Assembly: GCA_037951105.1 (NCBI GenBank)
Contig: JBAMJV010008020.1
Location: 1 to 64,000, forward strand
Origin: Echinarachnius parma
Taxonomy: Eukaryota > Echinodermata > Echinoidea > Clypeasteroida > Echinarachniidae
DNA length: 64,000 nt
Reading direction: 5' to 3'
In this document: one piece after another, positions 45,301 through 57,300 of the stretch
Layout: each line of letters begins with the position of its first letter
Numbering within the stretch: the stretch's first letter is position 1
Notes under the pieces: model-generated
Seen by the model: the letters and a program-made list of their open reading frames with translations, nothing else
What the model was told of the DNA's origin: nothing
Database searches by the model: none
Position numbers and translations under genes: made by a program

Positions 45301-48300
45301 AATCATTGTATTAAAAGTTACACATACGTCATAATTAAATGTGATATTGAAAAAGTGAATTAATATGTCTTCAAAGGTTAACTTGTAAATGGATCCGGAA
45401 AACCATGAAAATACAAGGAACCATTTACTCTCACTCATCTTATTTGTATCTAATAACAACATGTAATATTAACAATGTAAATTAACACAATCTGTCTTCA
45501 AAGATTTCAACAATAAGCAGCACAAAGTGCGAAATATTAACATGTAAAAGGATCAAAAACTATTAAGATACAAGAACCTATTTACTCTTTACTGTTTACT
45601 CATCAAATTACTGACTGAATTACGTGTATTAGGTACGTAATTCAGTCATAGTCATGTGACAGTTAGGGCGTCTTTTCGATAAGACCCTTTCATGAAACGG
45701 GGCCCAGAATAAACAGACGTCGAGAAGCAATGCAAACCATCCGCTTGATATGTTAGCCCCACAAATTTGGATCGTTCTGATAGTAACCCCTAAAAGTTTA
45801 ATTGAACTAACAGTTTTGAGCGGGGAAACATTAATCACGGGTTGTAAAGGAGATGGAGGCTGTTTAAAGAAGGATATCTGCATTAGTTTACACTTTTCAT
45901 CTTTTAGATTCAAGTAATTTTTAACACCAATTAGAAAGCGTATAAAGGTGTGATTGCATTTAGGATTGCTAAGACGTATGCAGAATTTCAACCAAAGTCA
46001 AATCAGCTACGTAGTGTATTTCCAACGGTCAGAGCATAAAGTAGATACATCATTCCCGAGAAAATGATGGGGCCTACTTTAGTACCCTCAGGTACACCGA
46101 AAGAGGTATGCTCGGCATTGGAAGTAACACAATAATTTAAAACAGTTTGAGAACACTGAGAGAGAAAACTGCAAGTAGTGGGAATGACAACCCTGTCAAC
46201 ACCAAGCTGAATGAATGTATTTATTGCTATCGTATGATTGACGTGGTTGAAGGTCTTGCAGAAATCGACTGCGCAGATGTGAGCGTAGTAGCTGAGAACA
46301 TCTATGCCACTGATAAACCGGTCAAGCATTTCAATCAGTTAGCGGTTAATGGAACTTCATTTCATGTTTCCAAATTGCTGACGTTCAATGGCATCCTTGA
46401 TGTCATTCATGATGAACTCAACAATGACGTCCTCAAACACGCGAGCGAGGATCGGCGTGATTGAAATCGATCGAATGTAATCAAAGTCACAACAACAGCA
46501 AGCAAGTCACTGGGTTGCTTTTAGGGATAGGAAAAACGGATGCGACTTTGAAGGAGTCTGGAAATCACCCGTCAAGTAGACATCGATTGAAGAGCTCTGT
46601 AAGAGGTTCAGATAACTTGTATGCGAATTCGCAATTCAAACGCGAATGTATACAGTTTGGATCAGATGGCTCGGAGACATTCAAGCGACGTAATCGAGAA
46701 TACACCTGGTGACGAAGGATTACATGAGGGGGTGAAGACGCTGGAACTGGAAGGTAGGGGATGAGTGAAGCTGTATCTAGAGGGCTAAGCGATGAACATA
46801 TCTGGGCAAAGTGACCATTGATTTCCTCGGCTTTATCAAATGGAGATTCACTTTCATCGTGAAGAGTAAGAGATTGTCGAGGCAATCCGGATAAATGGTG
46901 AATTTGGTTGTGCCATATTTGCCAGGTTCAGAATCCTTAACATGCTTAAGGTGGTCGATTTTGCGATCGTAAGAGTGAACAAGAGAGTGACCACTTGCGA
47001 CGATAGGTGCAAATATAGCGGGCTCGAGGTATTTGTCATGATGATCTGTCAAAATTTTGCCCAAGATTGCTGGTCCACTCCTAGGCTAATTCACAATTTT
47101 GGAAAGCAGTGTGTGTTCGCAAATCGGATTTGTGTTGGGGGCATGTCCCCCATAATAATAAAAGCAGGATTAATTGGTAGCTCTCATATGATCCACATTT
47201 CAATAATATTATCACCATGTGTATTGTTTGTTGCAAAATTCCGACATTGGCACTCAAGGTGTTAAGTGTTTTTTCTTTCTTAATCTGCATATTTACAGTG
47301 GTTATCATCCGTTTGTTTTCTTAATTACCATAATGTGTGTTTTACACTTTTATTAATCGTTCCTACTTTATGTCCGTATATTAAAGGGACAGTCCCTCTT
47401 TGACAAAACGTCTGAACAGTTTCCAGTTAACGGATGGGGATGAATGAAACACAAAAAAAACCCCAGATCGAACAGCCCTATAAAAGGAATGCGTCCCTCC
47501 ATCAGACTATATATCGGTCAATAAAAGAGTTTAACTGATTTAGCATAATATTACAACTATATTGTACTTATTCTTGCAAAGGTATTGTGAAGCCGACATT
47601 TGTAAAGGTATGTCACGGACAAAAATCTCAAAAAATGAAGAATATGTAATTACATGTAGACAGTTTAAGCGAGGTTTGGTTATTTTGCCTAGTGTGCGGT
47701 CATGCTATTCGTATGTGTGTGCGGGTCACGTAGCTAGCGCGAGTCGCGTAGGGGTCACGCATAGCGTTGTGGTACTTCTTGGAATCCCTGTACGAACTTC
47801 CTCACTGGGTGAATATACGTATAATGCACAATTGTTTGTTGGACGACGGTTTATTAGTTTTAGGTCTATAACTCCACGAAAAAGAGATTTCAAGCCCTAA
47901 TTTTTTCAGACATTACTTTCATATAAGACAATAATCTCGCAACTTTTGAAATTTGGCTTGCAAAAGAGGGAATGTCCCTTTAAAGGGATAGTTGAGTATT
48001 GGTCAAACACCAAAACCTGCACCATTACGGTACAATGTAATAGTTATAGCTTCACCATGCTCGAAAAGTATACACAATTACAAACGACTACATACAACCC
48101 CCGTTATCATTCAATAAGAGCCGTTACAACTCAAGAGGGCGCTATTTAAAAAAAATCATTGGTTTTAGCCTTTTTTCATACAAAATTGTGCATTAATGTT
48201 TGTTAAAATAATGATTCAATAGAGATATCATCAACGACTTTTTACAAATCTATTCTGATTTTTTTCAAAATAGTCTTCGAGCATTTTTTGAAATTTTTCT

Positions 48301-51300
48301 AAAGTCTAAATATCGACCGGTGATTGCCGGTGAAGAACATTTTGAATAAAAATATATTTATGGATATTTCAGCCGTTTCTGAACCGATTTTGATCAAATA
48401 AAGTTTATTCTGTCATTAAAATTGTATGTTCTTTCTAATTTGACAAATATGGGGGGGCACTTCGGGAAATACCAATACTCAACATTACCTTTAATGATTA
48501 TTTTATTATTTATATACATGAACAATAATTTATGTTCTATAGTTTTAATTGTATGCACAATATTTTATTCTTATTGAGCAACCACATGCTCATGAAAGTT
48601 GACCGAAAGTATGGGGCGAATAGACACATGCAGCTTCCATTATGACCAATCATTCATGTTCTAAATTTGTAGTCCAGTATGCACATACAGTTTTCGATTT
48701 TTTAAATTTGTATTTATTTATACAGTCATGTGCTTGTTAAAGTGGACCGAAAGTACCCGGCAAACAGGTGCAGGCGCGATTCAGAAGACGGCTCCTTTCA
48801 AGATAACCCGAACTCGTACATCGCAGCTAGAGTAAGCAAGGATGAGCTGCCATTACTTCTGTCGGTGGGGGACAATGTGACCTACGGGGGTAACTACAAC
48901 GCACCCCTGCAGGAGGGAGTGGACTACCTCATTAGGACAGGTGTAGCGAGTGACACTGGAGAAATGGTAAGAATTACATGTTTTTTGCATGATGCGCAGT
49001 CGAAAAAAAAGTATCATGATTAATTAATTGAATCAACATTTTCGACATCTGTATTTTATTTGTTAACGTAACATATTGTTTGTGTGATGGTGGGGACAAT
49101 CAGAACTGCGATTAGCACTACAACGCACCCCTAAAGAAAGGCGTGTAGTACCTCATCATCCTCCAGTGAGTGACAATGGGGAAAGAAAGTAGGAATGAAA
49201 GGTATTTTTGTTGTTGTATAATGATGCGCTGTCGGATATGGAAAATAGTCTTTAATGAATGATACATTATATGCTGTGTATTTTGTGTTGATATACTGTG
49301 TAGTTTACACAAATTTAGAAGGGTTGGGAAATAATCGGACCTACGGTGCATGGGTAATATAACTCGCCCTTGCAGGAGGAGGTGATGTACCTCATTAGCC
49401 ATTAGCACATGGGTTATGAGTGACACTGGCGAAATTTATTGAAATATTTTGTGGGTATGATGATGCATAATCTAAAATAGCTTACAAATCCACAATTCTA
49501 AATATACATATGTTGATATGGGTATCATGTTACAGCTCGGGAAATTGCCTTTAAAATGATATATCATTTATTGTGATCGCTTTACGCTTCACCGAATGCG
49601 ACCTCATTATCCAAAGTCATGCAAAAAATACCCGTGTCCAAGTTTGCCGTTCAATCATGATTGGATGCGTCTGTTTACCATTTTTTCAAAAGAACATTTC
49701 AAGAATATCCTTTGGTGAATCAAAACAAATACCAGCTGGTTGCCAGTGTTTAAAAAAAAATGTTTATCAAGGTAGAAGGAGATCCCCCACCCTCCTCTCA
49801 TCAGCAACCCCACTGTTTGGAGGCAGGGGACCCTAAATAGGACATGTACGATGAAGTTCTCTTTGAAAATCAAACAACAGATGCAACCATTCCCAAAACA
49901 AGAACACTATAAACTTGGACACGGGTAGTTTTGCATGACTTTGGATAATTAGGTCGTGTTCGGTGAAGCATGAAGTGATCATAGTGTATGATATATCATT
50001 TTAAACGCAATTTCCCAAGCTTTAACATGATACTAATATTTACATATATATGTTCAGAATTTTGTTTTTTTAAGCTATTCAAGTCCGGTTTCGTTTATTT
50101 GTGTGTGTCACATATATATTTGTTGTGGTAAATCAAATAATTATGTTTAAATTAAAGGGAGTTCACAGATGCCCAAGGCCTTTAAAACTGAATGTCTGTT
50201 ATAGCGATATGAATTTCGTCCAATATAAATTATTAAAATAAGAACATGTATGACAAAAATTGAATTATTGAAAGTGATTTTTCCACTCCTGTATGTACTC
50301 GTCCTTTAATTATTTTGTTTCTTTTGTATGACATATAAACCCCTCACAAAAGGTTCCGCAATCAAGTTTGAGCGTTTGCATATCTCTCCTATTACTTTAT
50401 TAACGTTCATGAATTTGGTATCATTGGAAAGCTTGTATTTTCCCCTTTACATTGATATGACATTTGCTTTGAATATTTTATCATGGTATGTGCATGACGC
50501 CCGAATATTGGGCAAAGTCAAAAGTGAAATGTTGCAAAATGCATTGATATTGTCAACAGTGTACCCTCCTTTTGTTGGGAGAATAAAGTGTTCTGAATGA
50601 TGTTCAGTCGGTCATGCGTGAATGTCAATGGCGTTTTATTATCTTTTTTGGAGGATGAAATGTGCCTTTATGATTTTGAGGTGGTGCAATAAAGTTTTTT
50701 TGTATGTTGTAAGGAAGATGTATTGGGTTTTATTGACTAATTGAGAAATTATCATTATGTTTTATTTGTACACAAAATTCTTGCAAAAAGTTGAGCGTTC
50801 ATATGTATCTTATTACTTTATTAATGTTCATAAATCTGGTATCGTTGAGAAGCTTAGTTTCACCCCTTTACATTGGTATGACATTTGTTATGGATATGTT
50901 ATCATGGAATGTGCATTACAACCGAATAAGGTGCAAAGTCAAAAGTGAAATAATGCAAAATGCATTGATATTGTCAATATGATTTATCATGTCATTGGGA
51001 GAATAATTGATATGTTGAATGATGTTGAGGCGATCATGCATGATGTCAATGGCGTATTATCATTACCCAGGAGGATGGAATGATTTTGAAGTGGTCATGA
51101 ATAAAATAATAAGTTATTATGTTGTTTGAACAATGAAAAGTGACGTTTGAACTGTAATTGTGGCGGATTTTGTGTAAACTTGGAAAACTGACAAACTTGC
51201 AATAATCTTAATGATAATTTCTCAATCAGTCAATAAAACACATTACATTTTCCTAACAACATACACAAAAGTTATTGCACCATCTCAAAATCATAAATAC

Positions 51301-54300
51301 ACATTTCATCCTCCAGAGAAAAAGTTAATTCGCCATTGACATTCACGCATGACTGACTTAAAGGGGTAGTTTAGTTTGGTAGAGAGGGCGCTGCACATCA
51401 CAATTTTTTGTGAGGTAATGAAAAACTGAGTGTCGAATTTGAGAGAACATGCAATTTTAATGGCAGAATAACCTTTATTTGGTCAAAATCAACCCAGAAA
51501 CGGCTGGAATATCAATAAACATATCTGATCTTATAATTATTTGGGGCCCAAATAATTAGATGATTTTTTTCAAAAAATAAAGAAAATGCTTGCACTTTTT
51601 CAAAAATTATCAAAAGCGTTTTTTAAATAGTTGTTGATGATCTCTCTATTTAATCATTAATTAATAAAACATCACATGCATAATTTTGTATGAATTTTTT
51701 TAGAAACCAATGCCTCTTAAGAAAGCGCCCTCTTGTGTTTTAATGGCTTTTTACTAAGTCGTTTGTAATGTTGTATACCTTTCGAGTATGGTGGAGTTAT
51801 ACATATTAGTTTATAATCAGGGGTGTGAGACCTCCGATTTAAATCGGAATTCCGACTTTTTGCCTCAAACAGCAATCTTCATTTTCCGCTTAAAAAAAAA
51901 AAAAAAAAACGATTTTTTTTTTTTTTTATTGTGTTTTTTTTTTTTTTTTTTTTTTTTCCATTTATTTATTTATTTATTTATTTATTTTTTTTTTTTTCAA
52001 TCCGATTTCCGATCCGATCCCATCATGAATCAAGAATTTGCCGATCTGATTTTTTGATCCGATCATCAAGGTCGGTTAAAGTCACCATCTGGATACCCTC
52101 TACCATGGAATGTATGGGCAATTGAATTTGAAGATTTGATTTCACAAAAACTTTTTCAGCTCTTCATAACTGAAAAGAACTTGATTTCACTACAAACTGT
52201 GATAGTTGTCTGGTGTTATTTCGACCTGTCACTAGCAAATACCAGGTTCCAGGCAGTAGATTATATTGAAAAGCACACTGGTTGTCCTAGATGTCAAGTT
52301 TCAAGCCTCGGGTATCAAGGTATGAAACAATTCTGTAAAAAAAAAAAAAAAAATCCAAAAACCAACCATTTTAAATTGAAAGAAATGGTTTCCAAAATAA
52401 GCCTAGATTGCACCAGAGAGCATCTAGAACCCCAGAGCTTCCAGTGCCCTAGGCGGGCCCTGAACCCCGGCCTAAGGGACTTCGCGCTTCGCGCTCGTAG
52501 TGTGCGCTTTGCGCACACTTTTCATTTCAGATTTTTAAATTTTTTTTCAATCTTGCTCTCACACCCCTGTATAATGTTACTGTCCAGGTTTGGTTACTAA
52601 AGTCCAGCCTTACCAAAACTGTACTACCCCTTTAACATAATTCAGAACACTTTATTCTCCCAACAAAAGGAGGGTACACTGTTGACAATATCAATGCATA
52701 TTGCAAAATTTCACTTTTGACTTTGCCCCATATTCGGGTGTCATGCACATTCCATGATAAAATATTCATAGCAAATGTCATATCAATGTAATGGGAGGAA
52801 TACAAGCTTTCCAATGATACCAAATTCATGAACGGTAATAAAGTAATATGAGAGATATGAACGGTCAAACTTGAATTGCCGAACTTGTTGTGAAGGGTTT
52901 TTATGCACAATCTGTCATTGTGCAGTATGTCATATGAAACAAATGAAACTATAAAAAAAAACAGACAAAACTAACACGCAAACAAACAAACACAATACGT
53001 CCTTCACTAATTTTGGCTTTCATGACTTCCATGAAGTAAAGGCCACTAATTTTCTTAATAGCCACTTTTTTGCAATTCACAGTACTATACCATGTATTCA
53101 TACATTACAATGAATATATTGATTTTTATCTTTACATTCAACGATTGTCGTTCAGTTTGAAGATATTTTTAATTAAGAGATTTTCAAATTATGAATACAT
53201 CATTGTATGCAGGGCTCGAATGAAGCACAGACTTGCTGGCCCAAGTCCACTAAAAGTTAGTTTCGGGCCACTGCAATTTTTGGATAGCAAATTTTACTTG
53301 CCTGACCGGGCAGCGAATTTTTTTTTCCCAAACAGGTTTACAAATCCTTGTGAATTAGCGACTTGGTCAGAGACCACGCATTTCCGACCCTTATGCATAC
53401 CTTATGCGTTAGTGCCATAGTAAACCTGTTTGGGAAAAAAAAATCCGCGACCGGGCAACCAAATTAACAAACTGTCCCAATGTTTCTTCTTTGTCTTGGG
53501 CCACTGCATTTCGATTCAGGGTCGGTAACATTTTATAAATCTCCATTTTACTTGCCCGACTAGGCCGCTAGTGAAAGTTGATTTATAGCTGCATTGTTTG
53601 TTTGCCCTTCTTTGCATCAGCAATCAACTGTCTTTGGAGAACCAGCAGAGTTCAAGAAAGGTAATTATATATACTTTGGATAAATTGTTATGCTTTCCTA
53701 TCTATCTACCTACATAATAATTTATGATTCTGTTCCCTATTCTTATAAACAAAACAATCCAGCATATTGTTTTGAAATCCATCACAGTCTTTGTTTGAAC
53801 TTCATTCTATTCACTCTTTCGCTATTAACATAATTTTGATGGAACATTTCTTATTTGGTAACAATTTTGACATCATTTCATTTTAATTTTTCTTTTCCAA
53901 GATACAAAACATTAACAAAGTGTACATACATTTTTACGGAGAGAAATGCACCTTGATAAAATTGTATGGCCATTAGCAGTGGGAAGTTCTGATTATCTGT
54001 TATTTAAAGTAATTCTTCTTGAGATATGACGCTTTATATGACTTATGAAGCCATACGAATCTACAGATACGCCAACAGAAATATATTGAGGCTCCTGTTT
54101 TCGATGCTCAGGGCCACCGCGGTGCGCGGGGGCAAGCATTCCACCCTCTAACCAGCATGACCGTTAACACGTGCCTGCGGCCCCGGGCTACGGCGCGAAT
54201 CATGACTAATTTTTGTTTTATTTTATATCAAAATCACTTTCATGAATCACTTTCATGATTTGTATTTTAATGGCAACAGTTCATCTTAAAGGGGTAGTTC

Positions 54301-57300
54301 AGTTTTGGTAAGGCTGAACTTTAGTTACCAGAACCTGCGCAATAACATTGCAAACTACACTGGGCCCAAAAAGAAACTTATACTTTTTTCACATGGTCAT
54401 ATCTTAAAAGTCTGTCCATCAAAATTAACCAAAATGACACACGGGACTACTTAAATGCCCTACTCCAATGACATGTCAATATCCAAACGGTTACCTTACT
54501 GACATAACTAAAAAATGCACTGACATGGAACAGCTTCATGTATCACATGTCACAGTCTGGACATTTCGGCTACAGAGTTTAAGGCAGGTGAGGAAGTCAA
54601 AACAAATTGAAATGAAGGTAATGTCAGTTACCCAAACACAAACATCAATAGTGGGTGTGTCCACCATGTGTTTGGAATCATTCAGTGCATCTGCTACGCA
54701 TGCTGTCCACCAGGTTTCTGATACAGGCTTGGGGAGATTGTTCCTCTCTTCCTGTAGAGCTGCTCTGAGTGTCTGCATTACCAGGCGGATTGCCCCTTAT
54801 ACTGTGACATGTGGTCCCGGAAGTTGTTCCATGTCAGTGCTTGTTGGTGTTGTGTCAGTTGGGCAACTGCTTGGTTACTGACATGTCTTTAGAGCAGAGT
54901 ATTTAAGTAATCCTGTGTGTCATTTTGGTTAATTTTGATGCACAGGATTTTAAGATATGATCATGTGAACAATTATAAGTTTCTTTTTGGGCCCAGTGTA
55001 TATAATAGTTATAACTCCACCATGCTCGAAATGTATAAACAATTACAAACGACTAAGTAGATAGCCTGTTATCACTCAAAAAGAGCGATTCAAACACAAG
55101 AGGGCGCTCTCTACACTCTTAAAACACTTAAGTCAAATCTGACTAGAAATCAGTCAAACCTGACTCGGCATTTAGGGTCTGCTGGGAGTCAACTATGTTT
55201 AAGTGGTTTATATTCACTTGGTCTAATACCACTTGGTCTAATCATCAGTTCGTCTAACTCCACTTCGGCTAAACCCATTTGGTCTAATCATCACTAGGTA
55301 TAATGCCCATTTAGGCAATTGCCGTTTCGTCTAATCACCATATGGGCCAATTGTCACTTCGGCTACTTTTTTTTCTTCCTCGTTTCGTCTATTATCACTT
55401 CGTCTAATACCAGTTCGTCTAATTCTCAGTTAGGCTACTCTTCACTTGGTCTATATACAATTCGTCTAATTACCGTTTGGTCTATAACCATTTGGTCTAA
55501 TATCCGTTTAGTCTATTACCATTTCGTCTAATACCAATAGGTCTATTTTCCACTTGGTCTAAAAGCAGTTCGTCTAATGCCATTTCGTCTAAACACTATT
55601 TCGGCTAATTACCATTTAGTCTAATTCTCATTTGGTCTAACGATCGCCCACACTGACCTCTGTGATGGCCACCGCCTGCATACCGTATGAAAGATTCCAT
55701 AGGGCTGTAATTATAGCTCTATGGATATTTAGCAACAGCGGTTTCACTAGACGAAACCTGTGTATAAGAGAAAACTAATTGGCCGCTACAATCAAGTGAC
55801 CTTCATAGACAAGTCCCAAAATATCGTTCGTACACTCACCACCCAAGGGAAAATAGATTTGTGGCAGCTATAAACAAGTGAACTTTTATCAAACAGTTTA
55901 TATTGACCACCTAAAAGAAAACAAGATAGTGGGCGTTATAATCAGGTACCTTTAAAAAAAAACAGGTTCCATAAAATCGTATATCGTCAAACAGGGGCGT
56001 AGACAACGGGGGATGAGGGGGATGCATCCTCCCACCTCACATGGTTGGGGGGGGGGGGGGGGGTGGTGACATGTACAATTACCCCCCCCCCCCCAGCTTT
56101 TAGGGAAGGATATTTGTGTGTGTGTGTGTGTATCTGTATACCAGTGGGAAAGAAAACATTCGTTGTATGAGCTAAGACTTGTTAATTCTAACGTTAAAAA
56201 CGTAATTTATACATCCACTTTTAATTTTCGATACGCGCTTCGCGCGCGAACATATTATCTCAGTTTGGTGTGAGACCTGCGTATGGTCTGGGGTGAGTTT
56301 TTTTTCTATAAACCGGGTCACGTAGTTCCAGTGTAGGCTGGCATTGCTCTGGCTGCTGTTTTTTTTCTTCTCTCTTTTCTTCAAAAATAGTAATTTTTAT
56401 AATCCTTTCAGAAGTTTTCCTTTCATTGTTTTATTTAAGTGTCATTTTGCCATCAGGGTTCTAACAATTTTTTTCTTTTCGTATTTTGGGCTAAATAACC
56501 TAATTAATATTAATGTGGAATTGCAATATCGTACAACTACAAGCAATCATCTCGTATGCTCGGTGAATATAAGCTAACCCCAACCTTACACTAAACCCTA
56601 ACACTTACCATATCCTTAAACTACCCATAACCCTTACCTAACCCTAACTCAACCCAAACCCAAACCCTTACCGTACATAACCATAACCTAATATAAACCA
56701 TAACATTAACCTAATTATGTAACCATATCCCTTAAACTCACCCTTACCATTTCCCTTACCCTCCAATATGCAAATGTGACCCCTGGCACAACGAATAGAG
56801 GGACCGTCGCTCTTTAATATTAAAATTTCCTTATGATACCATATTTAAAAATATGAACCAACTAGCATGATTTAATGGAATTATTAAATGGTGTCAATAT
56901 ATTTTCCTACGCTGCCTTTATAACTTTAATAAATGCATGTCTTGTACACTGAATCCATTACACAAATACAGAATCATCAGAAATTTCCTTGAAGAGTTCC
57001 AACGTAGCGATTCCGTGGGTTTTGGCTGGAGCATCCCTTACTGTCCTCATCATCTGTGGCTGTATCTTTCTGGCGTATTACTTTCACCTAGGATGGTACG
57101 TATTATTCGTATGTGTTTGATTTATAAGATGTTCCACGTGTCCAGCGTAATCAGATTCACATGTGATGTTAGGAAGTTAGGAAAAGAAATAAAGATTTTC
57201 AATTAAATACTTACCAGCACTTAATTATATGTCTGTCCGTACACAGTTATAAGAAATAAAGACGATACAGTGAGAATCGTCTAGATTCAGTGCTGCTTGC

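Larger units (their letters stand above)
37692..48725 (+). other. 11-kb intron of the receptor, filled with transposons
   Basis: Nearly every base is assignable to LINE or MITE fragments, listed separately. The pieces without assignment are 43091-43480 and 45107-45628 (AT-rich). Confidence 0.8.
50340..52897. mobile_element. TIR element related to the 20.3-29.7 kb outer element
   Basis: CCCCTCACAAAAGGTTCCGC (left) versus CCGAACTTGTTGTGAAGGG (right), with TIRs of about 270 bp sharing GAGGGTACACTGTTGACAAT (reverse on the left). Family D MITE 51362-52631 is nested within it. Inner copies near 50757-51030 repeat the left arm, so the element has been internally duplicated. Confidence 0.8.

Noticed and set aside
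54468..54881. 137-codon ORF as a host gene
   Set aside because: Lies inside a TA-flanked Tc1-like MITE; the opposite strand gives a transposase C-terminus remnant.
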